DNA from: Rhizobium sp.
GTDB lineage: Bacteria; Pseudomonadota; Alphaproteobacteria; Rhizobiales; Rhizobiaceae
Direction: 5' to 3'
Assembly: GCA_019739215.1 (NCBI GenBank)
Contig: JAHHDR010000041.1
Coordinates: forward strand, 62,001-126,000
DNA: 64,000 nucleotides
The notes under the pieces were generated by a model, which had not been told where the DNA came from, ran no database searches, and saw only the letters and a program-made list of their open reading frames with translations. This document shows, piece after piece, positions 18,903 through 27,337 of the stretch (position 1 is its first letter; each line of letters begins with the position of its first letter). A program made the translations under genes and the position numbers.

Positions 18903-19727
18903 TTACTGGCTTTCGCCGTCAATTTCGGCGCCCATGATGGCGATGGCCTGCTGGTAGACCTTGGCGGCATTCCAGCCCTGGATCGCCACGTAGTTCGCCT
19001 GCCCGGGCTGGTAGCCTGCGCCGGGACGCCAGCCGTGGCCCTTCAGGAAGGCCGCCGTGGATGCCAACGCGTCGGCGCGCGAGCCGACCATGTCGACATG
19101 ACCGTTGCCGTCGCCGTCGACGCCGTAGAGCACGACGTTCTTCGGCAGGAACTGAGTCTGCCCGATCTCGCCATGGGCCGCGCCCTTTGCATTGAGGGCG
19201 AGGTCGCCGCGATCGACGAGCTTGAGCGCAGACATGAACTGGTCGGTGAAAAAGGCGCTGCGGCGGCAATCGAAGGACAGGGTCGCCACAGCCGAGAGCG
19301 TGTGTTCCTTACCCATGAACGAGCCGAAGCCGCTTTCCATGCCCCATATGGCGATGAGCGGGCCGGCCGGAACGCCATAACGCTTCTCGATGGCAGCGAA
19401 GAGCGCCGCATTCTGGCGCTTCAGCTTTTTGCCGCGCGACACGATCGTGGCGGAGCCGCGCTTGCGCATGAACTCGTCCAGCGTGAGCTTGAAGCTCTTC
19501 TGGCCCCGATCGGCGCGAATGGTGGCGCGGCTGTAGGAGACGCTGGAGAGCACCCTGTCGACGGTGCGTTCGCCGATGCCCGCAGCGATCGCATCGCTGC
19601 GGATCTCGGTCTTCCACTGGTCGAAACCGGACGCAGTGTTGGAGCAGGAGGCCGCCCAGGCCGATGTGGCGCTTGCGGCGAACGCCGCTGCCAATGTGAT
19701 TGAAAGGCACAGTCCCTTTGCGCTCAT
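18903..19727 (-). CDS. Lytic murein transglycosylase (MltB/SLT_2 type)
   Basis: A periplasmic 274-residue enzyme that cleaves the glycan strands of peptidoglycan. It has a signal peptide (LSITLAAAFAASATSAWA) and the SLT_2 core. The catalytic glutamate is in IAIWGMESGFGSFMG near residue 130, and the downstream GEIGQTQFLPKNVVLYGVD segment is typical of MltB-type proteins. The segment VDGDGNGHVDM resembles a calcium-type loop, as in Slt35. No lipobox cysteine is present, so it is soluble rather than lipid-anchored. Confidence 0.9.
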   Translation of the reverse strand: MSAKGLCLSITLAAAFAASATSAWAASCSNTASGFDQWKTEIRSDAIAAGIGERTVDRVLSSVSYSRATIRADRGQKSFKLTLDEFMRKRGSATIVSRGKKLKRQNAALFAAIEKRYGVPAGPLIAIWGMESGFGSFMGKEHTLSAVATLSFDCRRSAFFTDQFMSALKLVDRGDLALNAKGAAHGEIGQTQFLPKNVVLYGVDGDGNGHVDMVGSRADALASTAAFLKGHGWRPGAGYQPGQANYVAIQGWNAAKVYQQAIAIMGAEIDGESQ

Positions 19728-19834
19728 TCCCGGCTCCTTGTGGCCTGATGTCTATTTGGCTGGTCCGCGTTCTGTCCGGCTGCCAGATTTGCTGGCCGTC
19801 TCTTAGCAGCAGCTTGGAAATGTTCAATACAAAT

Positions 19835-19861
19835 CCCCGCGAGTGAACGTTTCTCGCGGGG
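19835..19861 (-). terminator. Terminator hairpin downstream of asd
   Basis: A perfect 9-bp stem, CCCCGCGAG with CTCGCGGGG, surrounds a 9-base loop about 40 bases past the asd stop. On the minus strand it is followed by ATTTGTATT, a weak T-rich tract. Confidence 0.7.
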
Positions 19862-19901
19862 TATTTATTCCAATGGCGTTGCAAGAAACTTGCGATGCGA
19901 C

Positions 19902-20924
19902 CTAGCGGGACTTCAGCAGACCGCGGTTGACCATCAGTTCGGCGATCTGGATCGCATTGAGCGCGGCGCCCTTGCGCAGGTTGTCGGAGACGACCCACAT
20001 GTTGAGGCCGTTCTCGACCGTCGCGTCCTCGCGGATGCGCGAAATGAAGGTCGCGTCTTCCCCGGCGCATTCGTAGGGCGTTATGTAGCCGCCGTTCTCG
20101 TGCTTGTCGATGACCTGGCAGCCCGGCGCATCGCGCAGGATGTTGCGGGCCTCCTCGGCGGTGATCTCGCGCTCGAACTCGATGTTCACGGATTCGGCGT
20201 GACCGATGAAGACCGGGACGCGGACCGCGGTGCAGGTTACCCTGATCGCGGGGTCGAGGATCTTCTTGGTTTCGGCCAGAACCTTCCATTCTTCCTTTGT
20301 GTAACCGTCTTCCATGAAGCTATCGATATGCGGAATGACGTTGAAGGCGATGCGCTTGGTGAACTTCTTGCTCTCAATCGGATCGGCGACGAAGACGGCG
20401 CGGGTCTGGTTGAAGAGCTCGTCCATGCCGTCCTTGCCGGCACCGGAGACCGACTGGTAGGTCGACACGACAACGCGCTTGATCTTGGCGAAGTCGTGCA
20501 GCGGCTTGAGCGCCACGACGAGTTGGGCGGTCGAGCAGTTCGGGTTGGCGATGATGTTCTTCTTCTTGTAACCGGCGATGGCTTCCGGGTTCACTTCCGG
20601 CACGATCAGCGGCACTTCGGAATCGTAGCGCCAGGCCGACGAATTGTCGATGACGACGCATCCCTGCTTGCCGATGGCCGGCGAATACTTGAGCGACACC
20701 GCACCTCCGGCCGACATCAGGCAAATGTCGGTGCCGGCGAAGTCGTAGTTTTCAAGGTTCTTCACCTTGAGCGTCTTGTCGCCGAAGGACACTTCGGTGT
20801 TGAGCGACCGGCTCGAAGCCAGTGCAATCACCTCATCGGCGGGAAAGTCGCGTTCGGCGAGGATGTTCAGCATCTCGCGGCCCACATTCCCGGTCGCGCC
20901 TGCTACTGCTATCTTGAAACCCAT
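19902..20924 (-). CDS. asd: Aspartate-semialdehyde dehydrogenase
   Basis: Asd reduces aspartyl phosphate to aspartate semialdehyde, the branch point to lysine/diaminopimelate, threonine and methionine. The 340-residue protein has an NADP-binding start (MGFKIAVAGATGNVGREMLN), the catalytic cysteine in NPNCSTAQLVVALKPLHD, and VSTYQSVSGAGKDGMDEL. The length is as expected. The gene is transcribed away from a 500-bp intergenic region that holds a possible small ORF at 21050-21169. Confidence 0.96.
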   Translation of the reverse strand: MGFKIAVAGATGNVGREMLNILAERDFPADEVIALASSRSLNTEVSFGDKTLKVKNLENYDFAGTDICLMSAGGAVSLKYSPAIGKQGCVVIDNSSAWRYDSEVPLIVPEVNPEAIAGYKKKNIIANPNCSTAQLVVALKPLHDFAKIKRVVVSTYQSVSGAGKDGMDELFNQTRAVFVADPIESKKFTKRIAFNVIPHIDSFMEDGYTKEEWKVLAETKKILDPAIRVTCTAVRVPVFIGHAESVNIEFEREITAEEARNILRDAPGCQVIDKHENGGYITPYECAGEDATFISRIREDATVENGLNMWVVSDNLRKGAALNAIQIAELMVNRGLLKSR

Positions 20925-21425
20925 TTCGTGTCGTCTCTTTCTCTTCTCTCCGCCGGTTGCTTGGAGTTTGAACCCTCGGCCGGCGCATGGGCCGTGTCGG
21001 GTTCCGCTCCCGGCCTAAAGCCGGGGGAGAGAGCGGCGGGCCAGGAACGTCAGACGGTTTTCGTCGTGGTTTTGGCCCGGGTTTTGATTACCGGAGAAAA
21101 AAGCGAACCCTCGCCGGATTGGGCATCCAGCGCTGAGATGACGGGGCCTGCGTATTCGCGACCGATCATGACGGGTTCCTTTTTCGGAAGCGGTGATGAT
21201 GGTTTTCCCCTCCAAAGTCAAGTTCCCGGGGGAACGGCTGCTGCAAATCTTTTGCCTTGCGCTCAGACGCGAAGCACACGGCGCAAGCGGTGGCGAACCC
21301 ATACCTTAGTCATAATCCCAAAGCCGCTCTGCCTTGTTCCATCGATTTCTGCCAGTTTCCGGCCATCCCGACCGGGGGCCTTGAGGAGAGGCCCCGGCGG
21401 TTCCCAACCCGGAGGATTTCCCAAA
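20925..21425. other. 501-bp intergenic region between asd and the MHS transporter gene
   Basis: This region separates divergent asd and the MFS gene. It holds a possible 39-residue ORF (21050-21169, minus strand) and a GC-rich imperfect inverted repeat around 21007-21030 built on CTCCCGGC and GCCGGGGGAG. Other frames here look like chance. Both promoters must lie within it, but none matches a strong consensus. Confidence 0.6.
21050..21169 (-). CDS. Possible 39-residue small ORF upstream of asd
   Basis: The frame starts MIGREYAGPVISALDAQSGE and ends KTRAKTTTKTV. An AAAGGA ribosome-binding site lies 8 bases before the ATG, unusually good for a chance frame. It is on the same strand as asd and ends about 125 bp before it, with a GC-rich inverted repeat between, so a leader-peptide role is conceivable. 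The C-terminus is basic and threonine-rich. No family was recognised. Confidence 0.4.
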   Translation of the reverse strand: MIGREYAGPVISALDAQSGEGSLFSPVIKTRAKTTTKTV

Positions 21426-23306
21426 ATGGCAGACGTGGCCCTCAGTGGCAGTGCAACGCGGGGCATGACCGCGGAAGAGAAGAAGGTCATCTTCGCTTCC
21501 TCGCTCGGCACCGTGTTCGAATGGTATGATTTCTATCTCTATGGTTCGCTCGCCGTCTTCATCGGCCATGCGTTCTTCAACTCCTATCCGGAGGCGACAC
21601 GCAACATCTTCGTGCTGCTCGCCTTCGCCGCCGGCTTCCTGGTGCGCCCGTTCGGTGCGCTGGTCTTCGGTCGTCTCGGCGACCTCGTGGGCCGCAAGTA
21701 CACCTTCCTGATAACGATCCTGATCATGGGCCTGTCGACCTTCCTCGTCGGCCTGCTGCCCGGGTCGGCCACGCTCGGCATAGCCGCCCCGATCATCCTG
21801 ATCGTGCTGCGTCTGCTGCAGGGCCTGGCGCTCGGTGGCGAATATGGCGGCGCGGCAACCTATGTCGCCGAACATGCGCCAGAGGGGCGCCGCGGCTACT
21901 ACACGTCGTGGATCCAGACGACGGCGACTGGCGGCCTCTTCCTGTCGCTGATCATCATCCTCGGTCTACAGTCCGTGATGAGCAAAGACGCCTTTGCCGA
22001 ATGGGGCTGGCGCATTCCGTTCCTGATCTCGTCGCTGCTGCTCGGCGTCTCGGTCTGGATCCGGCTGAAGATGAATGAATCCCCTGCCTTCAAGAAGATG
22101 AAGGAAGAGGGCAAGACGTCGAAGGCGCCGATCTCGGAAGCCTTCGGCCAGTGGAAGAACGCCAAGATCGCGCTGCTCGCACTGTTCGGCGCCGTCGCCG
22201 GCCAGGCCGTCGTCTGGTACTCGGGCCAGTTCTACGCCCTGTTCTTCCTGCAGAACGTGCTCAAGATCGACCTCCAGTCGGCCAACATCATGGTTGCGGT
22301 CTCGCTGGCGATCGGCACGGGCTTCTTCGTGGTGTTCGGATGGCTGTCTGACAAGATCGGCCGCAAGCCGATCATCATGGTCGGCCTGCTCCTGGCGGTG
22401 GTCACCTATTTCCCGCTGTTCAAGGCGCTGACCTTTGCCGGCAACCCGGCACTGTACAACGCGCAGCAGACCATCCGGGCCACGGTGACCACCGATCCTG
22501 CGGACTGCAGTTTCCAGTTCAACATGACCGGCACGGCAAAATTCACCTCGTCCTGCGATATCGCGACCGCGTTCCTGACCCGGAACTCGATCCCCTACGA
22601 CGTCGTGTCGGCGCCGGCAGGAACTGTTGCCACCGTCAAGATCGGCGAGCGGGAAATTTCGTCCTATGATGCCGTCAAGCAGGCCGACCAGGCCAAGGCG
22701 CTCGACGGTGCATTCCAGAAGGGCACATTCTTCGCCCTGAAGGATGCGGGCTATCCGCTGACGCGCGGCACCGCGCTCGTGCCGGAAGCGAAAATCGCCG
22801 GCTTTGTCGCGGCCAATCCCGAACTGAACCTCACCGAGGCGCAGATCCGGGCCACGACGCCGGACAGCATGTCGGCGGCGGCAATGATCCGTGACAAGCT
22901 CGCCACGGCGGCCGAAGTCGAAGGCAAGATCGAAATGCCGGTCTATAAGGTGCCGGCGGGTGGCGACTTCAAGATCTTCGCCGATCCGGCACAGGTCAAC
23001 TGGTTCCAGGTCATCGCCATCCTGACGGTGCTGGTGATCTACGTGACCATGGTCTACGGACCGATCGCCGCCATGCTGGTGGAGATGTTCCCGACCCGCA
23101 TCCGCTATACCGGCATGTCGCTGCCCTACCACATCGGCAATGGCTGGTTCGGCGGACTGCTGCCGGCGATCGTCTTCGCGCTCAGCGCTTCGGCTGGCGA
23201 TATCTACTACGGCCTGTGGTACCCGATCATCATCGCACTGATGAGCCTGGTGATCGGCACGCTGTTCCTGCGCGAGACCAAGAATAACGACGTCCACGCG
23301 GACTGA
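21426..23306 (+). CDS. MFS metabolite:H+ symporter (MHS family) with large periplasmic insertion
   Basis: The 626-residue inner-membrane protein has the MHS landmarks ASSLGTVFEWYDFYLYGSLA at the first helix, GRLGDLVGRKYTF in loop 2-3, RLLQGLALGGEYGGAATYVAE in helix 4, and SDKIGRKPIIM in loop 8-9. Between helices 9 and 10, at about residues 338-524, sits an unusual soluble insertion of roughly 185 residues with two cysteines near its start (ADCSFQF and TSSCD). Typical MHS proteins are 430-550 residues. By topology the insertion faces the periplasm. Relatives carry dicarboxylates, betaine, shikimate or alpha-ketoglutarate; the substrate here is unknown. Confidence 0.9.
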   Translation: MADVALSGSATRGMTAEEKKVIFASSLGTVFEWYDFYLYGSLAVFIGHAFFNSYPEATRNIFVLLAFAAGFLVRPFGALVFGRLGDLVGRKYTFLITILIMGLSTFLVGLLPGSATLGIAAPIILIVLRLLQGLALGGEYGGAATYVAEHAPEGRRGYYTSWIQTTATGGLFLSLIIILGLQSVMSKDAFAEWGWRIPFLISSLLLGVSVWIRLKMNESPAFKKMKEEGKTSKAPISEAFGQWKNAKIALLALFGAVAGQAVVWYSGQFYALFFLQNVLKIDLQSANIMVAVSLAIGTGFFVVFGWLSDKIGRKPIIMVGLLLAVVTYFPLFKALTFAGNPALYNAQQTIRATVTTDPADCSFQFNMTGTAKFTSSCDIATAFLTRNSIPYDVVSAPAGTVATVKIGEREISSYDAVKQADQAKALDGAFQKGTFFALKDAGYPLTRGTALVPEAKIAGFVAANPELNLTEAQIRATTPDSMSAAAMIRDKLATAAEVEGKIEMPVYKVPAGGDFKIFADPAQVNWFQVIAILTVLVIYVTMVYGPIAAMLVEMFPTRIRYTGMSLPYHIGNGWFGGLLPAIVFALSASAGDIYYGLWYPIIIALMSLVIGTLFLRETKNNDVHAD

Positions 23307-23328
23307 TCCGGCAGGTCACTCGAACAGG

Positions 23329-23360
23329 AAGGCCCGGCGCGAGTGATCGCGCCGGGCCTT
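23329..23360. terminator. Bidirectional terminator hairpin between MHS transporter and PAP2 genes
   Basis: A 14-bp perfect stem (AAGGCCCGGCGCGA with its complement) surrounds a GTGA loop between two convergent genes. The AA and TT ends of the stem give weak U-rich tails on both strands. Confidence 0.8.
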
Positions 23361-23379
23361 GCCATTTCCCACCGCAGTG

Positions 23380-24126
23380 TCAGCCCAGCTTGGTGAGCCT
23401 GCCCTCGTCATGGCGGAAGACCAGGCCGTGGCGGGCGAAGACAACCGCCATGAAGAAAGCGAACCACATGCCCCATCCGAACCCGACCATGACGTCGGAC
23501 GGATAGTGGGCGCCGACGAAAATCCGGGTCAGGGCCAGGTAGAAGCCGATGATCAGGAGCGGCCAGCGGAGCGGCGGGAAGAGCAGCGCAAGTGCCGTCC
23601 AGAGCGCGCCGCTGGTCGTCGCGTGCCCCGAAGGGAAGCTCTCGAAGTCCGAATCATGCATGAACGGATTGAAGGTGAAGAGGCCGTGGTCGCCGAACAG
23701 TTCCGGCCGCGGCCGACCGATCGCGCGCTTGACGATGTTCGAGATCAACCCGGCGACGGCAACCGTGAACAGCACGTAGCTGGCCACATGGATGGCCCCC
23801 GCTCCGAAGCGCCGGCGCGCCTCGCTCGCCGAAAGCCGGTGCAGGAGCGTGCCACTGATAATGATCAGCACCGTGGACAGGATGATCCACCAGGACTTTC
23901 CGATATCCGTGAGGAAGCGGGCCGGACCGCGGATCCAGTCGGGCCAGGCGCCCTGCATCTCCGCGGCGCGCCCGTCGAGCAGGAAGAAGGCCGCCACGGC
24001 CAGCACCGTGATGACCACAAGCGGCAAGGCCTTGGGAACCGGCCTGTGGTCAGGCCGGGTCTCGCGGTAGTGACGCCGCAGTGCGGCAATGGGGCCGGAT
24101 TTCGGTTCGGTCGTCTCGACGGTCAA
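23380..24126 (-). CDS. PAP2-family membrane phosphatase
   Basis: The 248-residue protein has five or six membrane helices and the three phosphatase motifs of the PAP2 superfamily: KRAIGRPRPE, SFPSGHATT with the catalytic histidine, and RIFVGAHYPSDV. Such enzymes dephosphorylate undecaprenyl pyrophosphate, phosphatidic acid or lipid A. Rhizobial LpxE-type lipid A phosphatases belong here too, so the substrate is open. The active site probably faces the periplasm. It lies just downstream of leuB (18-bp gap) on the same strand. Confidence 0.9.
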   Translation of the reverse strand: MTVETTEPKSGPIAALRRHYRETRPDHRPVPKALPLVVITVLAVAAFFLLDGRAAEMQGAWPDWIRGPARFLTDIGKSWWIILSTVLIIISGTLLHRLSASEARRRFGAGAIHVASYVLFTVAVAGLISNIVKRAIGRPRPELFGDHGLFTFNPFMHDSDFESFPSGHATTSGALWTALALLFPPLRWPLLIIGFYLALTRIFVGAHYPSDVMVGFGWGMWFAFFMAVVFARHGLVFRHDEGRLTKLG

Positions 24127-24144
24127 TGCGGCCCTCCTTTGGGC

Positions 24145-25257
24145 TCAGCCAGACAGTTTCTCGAATTCGGCGAGGATCGCGTCGCCCATCTCCACGGTGC
24201 CGACCTTGCGGGCGCCGTCTGCCATGATGTCGCCGGTGCGGATGCCCTTGTCGAGCACGTTGGCAATCGCCTTTTCCAGCGTGTCGGCTTCCTTGATCAT
24301 GTTGAACGAGTAGCGCAGGCACATGGCGAAGGAGGCGATCATCGCGATCGGGTTGGCGATGCCCTGGCCGGCAATGTCGGGCGCCGAGCCATGGACGGGC
24401 TCGTACATGGCCTTGCGCTTGCCGGTCTTCGGGTCAGGCGCGCCAAGCGATGCCGACGGCAGCATGCCGAGCGATCCCGTCAGCATGGCGGCGATGTCGG
24501 ACAGCATGTCGCCGAACAGGTTGTCGGTGACGATGACGTCGAACTGCTTGGGCCAGCGGACGAGCTGCATGCCGCCGGCATCGGCCAGCATGTGGTCGAG
24601 CTGGACGTCGGAATACTTGGCCTTGTGGGTGGCCGTCACGACCTCGTTCCAGAGCACGCCCGACTTCATGACGTTGCGCTTCTCCATCGAGCAGACCTTG
24701 TTGCCGCGCGTCCGCGCGAGCTCGAAGGCGACCGAGGAAATGCGCTCGATTTCGAACGTGTCATAGACCTGGGTGTCGATGCCGCGCTTCTGGCCGTTGC
24801 CGAGGTCGATGATTTCCTTCGGCGAACCGAAATAGACGCCGCCGGTCAATTCGCGCACGATCAGGATGTCGAGACCTTCGACGATCTCCGGCTTGAGCGA
24901 GGACGCTGTAGCGAGCGCCGGGTAGCAGATAGCCGGACGCAGGTTGGCGAACAGCTCGAGATCCTTGCGCAGGCGCAGCAGGCCGGCTTCGGGCCTGACG
25001 TCATAGGGAACGCTATCCCATTTCGGGCCGCCCACCGCGCCGAACAGCACCGCATCGGCGGCAAGCGCCTTCTTCATATCCTCGTCCGAAATCGCCTTGC
25101 CATGGGCGTCATAGGCCGAACCGCCGACCAGGCCTTCCTCGACTTCGAAACCGGCATCGAATTTCTCGTTCATGCGGGTGATGAACTTGCGGACTTCGGC
25201 CATGGTTTCCTGGCCGATGCCGTCGCCGGGGAGGAGGAGAAGCTTACGTGTCGTCAT
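24145..25257 (-). CDS. leuB: 3-isopropylmalate dehydrogenase
   Basis: LeuB oxidises and decarboxylates 3-isopropylmalate in leucine synthesis. The 370-residue protein starts with [17 protein letters not shown] and has ELTGGVYFG. Its C-terminal signature region includes [20 protein letters not shown] and [19 protein letters not shown], all diagnostic of LeuB. The ATG at 25257 has an AAGG element upstream. Length and motifs leave no doubt. Confidence 0.97.
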   Translation of the reverse strand: MTTRKLLLLPGDGIGQETMAEVRKFITRMNEKFDAGFEVEEGLVGGSAYDAHGKAISDEDMKKALAADAVLFGAVGGPKWDSVPYDVRPEAGLLRLRKDLELFANLRPAICYPALATASSLKPEIVEGLDILIVRELTGGVYFGSPKEIIDLGNGQKRGIDTQVYDTFEIERISSVAFELARTRGNKVCSMEKRNVMKSGVLWNEVVTATHKAKYSDVQLDHMLADAGGMQLVRWPKQFDVIVTDNLFGDMLSDIAAMLTGSLGMLPSASLGAPDPKTGKRKAMYEPVHGSAPDIAGQGIANPIAMIASFAMCLRYSFNMIKEADTLEKAIANVLDKGIRTGDIMADGARKVGTVEMGDAILAEFEKLSG

Positions 25258-25390
25258 GATCCTGGCCTTCGTGATGTCGCGGATGTTGAAGCTGGCTTCG
25301 TTTATCCGTGCATCCACTGGATTTCAAGCGCATCGGGCAAGAACGCGGTACGGTCCGATGTAGTCGCGACCGGCCGGCTTTCAAGCCCGC

Positions 25391-25419
25391 TTGCATCACG
25401 CTCGCGTCATCAATATGGT
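25391..25419 (+). promoter_or_regulatory. Predicted promoter of the MarR-GNAT gene
   Basis: TTGCAT (25391-25396) and TATGGT (25414-25419) are separated by 17 bases, 30 bases before the gene start. The -10 box overlaps the inverted repeat at 25415-25435, as expected for an autorepressed gene. Confidence 0.4.
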
Positions 25420-25435
25420 TGCTTCATGCAACTAT
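25415..25435. promoter_or_regulatory. Candidate MarR operator
   Basis: ATGGTTGC-TTCAT-GCAACTAT is an 8-bp inverted repeat with one mismatch and a 5-base spacer, ending 13 bases before the MarR-GNAT start codon. The half-site TTGC with a 5-base spacer resembles known MarR-family operators. Confidence 0.5.
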
Positions 25436-25448
25436 ACTGGACCAGACC

Positions 25449-26426
25449 ATGCGCGAAGCCCTGACCCACGCCGACATCCTGGCCGTCCGTGACGCGTCCC
25501 GCCGAATGGTGCGCGAACTCGGCTTCATGCAGCCGACGCTGGCCGAAACCGACCTGACGCCCTCCGCGGTGCATGCGATCATCGAGATTGGCAATCACGG
25601 ATCGATGACGGCAAACCGGCTTGCCCAGGTCCTGCTGCTGGAAAAATCGACTGTCAGCCGCGTGCTGGCGCGCCTGGTCGAACGCGGGCTGATCGATGAA
25701 AAGCCGAGCGAGACGGATGGGCGGGCCAAGGCGCTGTCGCTTACACCCCGGGGACATGCGCTGCTCGGTAACATCAATCGTTTTGCCAATCTCAGGGTCG
25801 GCAAGGCCCTGCACTTCCTCAACGGACCGGCGCGGCATCGCGTCGTCGGCGGCCTTGCAGACTATGCACAGGCGCTGGCCACAGTGCAGGCGCGCAGCAG
25901 CTTCCCGAACCCGGCGATCCATATCCACGAAGGCCTGCTGCCCGGCGCCATCGGCCGCGTCGCAGAGATGCATGGCCGCTACTATGCGCACGAATGGGCG
26001 ATGGGCTCGTTCTTCGAGGCACGCGTGGCCTCCGGCCTCGCCGAGTTCAGCCAGCGCCTCGACCGGCCGGCAAACCGGATCTGGCTGGCGCTGCAGGCGG
26101 GCGAGATCGCTGGATCGGTCGCCGTCGATGGCGAGGACCTCGGCGGCGGCAAGGCGCATGTGCGATGGATGATCGTCGACGACGGGCTTCGCGGCTCGGG
26201 CACCGGACGGCGCCTGCTCGATTCGGCCGTCGGATTCTGCGATGCGCAGGCCTTTGCAGAGGTCCATCTCTGGACGTTCCGGGGACTGGATGCTGCGCGA
26301 AGGCTCTACGAATCCGCGGGCTTCGTGCTTGCGGAGGAATGGGCCGGCGACCAATGGGGCCGGACGCTGACGGAGCAACGCTTCATCAGGACACGACCGA
26401 AACGCGGCGATACGCATACGACTTGA
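25449..26426 (+). CDS. MarR-GNAT fusion: transcriptional regulator with acetyltransferase domain
   Basis: The 325-residue protein combines an N-terminal MarR winged helix (about residues 1-140; recognition part AQVLLLEKSTVSRVLARLVE) with a C-terminal GNAT acetyltransferase (about 165-315). The acetyl-CoA loop is in GLRGSGTGRRLLDSAVGFC, followed by LWTFRGLDAARRLYESAGFV. Such fusions occur widely in proteobacteria; the acetylated target is unknown. The ATG at 25449 is placed just after a well-formed operator. It is divergent from leuB. Confidence 0.9.
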   Translation: MREALTHADILAVRDASRRMVRELGFMQPTLAETDLTPSAVHAIIEIGNHGSMTANRLAQVLLLEKSTVSRVLARLVERGLIDEKPSETDGRAKALSLTPRGHALLGNINRFANLRVGKALHFLNGPARHRVVGGLADYAQALATVQARSSFPNPAIHIHEGLLPGAIGRVAEMHGRYYAHEWAMGSFFEARVASGLAEFSQRLDRPANRIWLALQAGEIAGSVAVDGEDLGGGKAHVRWMIVDDGLRGSGTGRRLLDSAVGFCDAQAFAEVHLWTFRGLDAARRLYESAGFVLAEEWAGDQWGRTLTEQRFIRTRPKRGDTHTT

Positions 26427-26434
26427 GTCCAATG

Positions 26435-26471
26435 AAAAAGGCGGGAGACGCCTTTTCGCGACTCCCGCCTT
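26435..26471 (-). terminator. Terminator of the terC-like gene
   Basis: AAGGCGGGAG pairs with CTCCCGCCTT around a 14-base loop. On the minus strand a run of T residues follows the stem. It sits 20 bases past the stop of the TerC-family gene and also just after the convergent MarR-GNAT gene. Confidence 0.8.
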
Positions 26472-26491
26472 GTGATGTCAGCGGCCTGATG

Positions 26492-27232
26492 TCAGCCAGG
26501 CTTGCCTTTGCGGCGGGCGTTACGGGCAAACATGTTGAGTACCTCCACCAGCGCCGAGAAGGCCATGGCGGCGTAAACGTAGCCCTTGGGCACATGGAAG
26601 CCCATACCTTCAGCGATCAGCGTCGTGCCGATCATCAGAAGGAAGGCCAGCGCCAGCATGACGATGGTCGGGTTGCGCTCGATGAAGTTCGCCAGCGGGG
26701 TCGCGGCAAACAGCATGACGGCGACCGCGGTGACGACGGCAACGATCATGATCGGCAGGTGCGGGGTCATGCCGACGGCGGTAATGATGCTGTCGATCGA
26801 GAAGACGAGGTCCAGGATCAGGATCTGGCCGATGGCGGCGGCGAAGGTGGTCGTGGCGGCCCCGACGATGTTGTCCTTGTGATCCTCGGGGTCGACGCTG
26901 TGGTGGATCTCCTTCGTCGCCTTCCACACTAGGAAGAGACCGCCGGCAATCAGGATCATGTCTTTCCAGGAATAGCCATGGCCGAACAGCTCGAAGACAG
27001 GTGTCGTCAACTGCACGATCCAGGCGATGGTGCCAAGGAGCCCCAGCCGCATCACCAGCGCCAGTCCGATGCCGATCTTGCGCGCCCGGTCGCGATGTTC
27101 GGCCGGCAGTTTGTTGGTGAGGATGGAGATGAAGATCAGGTTGTCGATGCCGAGCACGACCTCCATGACGACAAGGGTCACCAGCGCCACCCACGCCGCC
27201 GGATCCTGTAACAGCGCGCCTATGCTCTCCAT
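26492..27232 (-). CDS. TerC-family integral membrane protein
   Basis: The 246-residue protein has about seven membrane helices and the two conserved acidic helices of the family, [16 protein letters not shown] and [14 protein letters not shown]. TerC-type proteins handle metal ions, mainly manganese efflux linked to protein secretion or tellurite resistance. The region upstream was checked for a manganese riboswitch and none was recognised. It is a single-gene unit. Confidence 0.9.
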   Translation of the reverse strand: MESIGALLQDPAAWVALVTLVVMEVVLGIDNLIFISILTNKLPAEHRDRARKIGIGLALVMRLGLLGTIAWIVQLTTPVFELFGHGYSWKDMILIAGGLFLVWKATKEIHHSVDPEDHKDNIVGAATTTFAAAIGQILILDLVFSIDSIITAVGMTPHLPIMIVAVVTAVAVMLFAATPLANFIERNPTIVMLALAFLLMIGTTLIAEGMGFHVPKGYVYAAMAFSALVEVLNMFARNARRKGKPG

Positions 27233-27337
27233 GTAGTCCCTCTCCTTGCACCAAAATTGGGTGCGGGGAATGTAGGGCCTCCGCTTCGATGCGCAAGCAC
27301 GGTTTTGTGAAAATTCAGGGCGTCCGCGTGCTTTTAA

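Noticed and set aside
21015-21302. 95-codon minus-strand frame in the asd upstream region
   Set aside because: No ribosome-binding site, no hydrophobic or domain pattern, and it overlaps the better-supported 39-residue frame in another phase.
19890-21425. N-terminal extension of the MHS transporter to 1138 residues
   Set aside because: The extension runs antisense through asd and across the intergenic region; the family start (MADVAL) is at 21426 with a GGAGG site upstream.
27233-27337. Manganese riboswitch (yybP-ykoY) upstream of the TerC-family gene
   Set aside because: The 105-bp leader has no recognisable yybP-ykoY core and the space is short.
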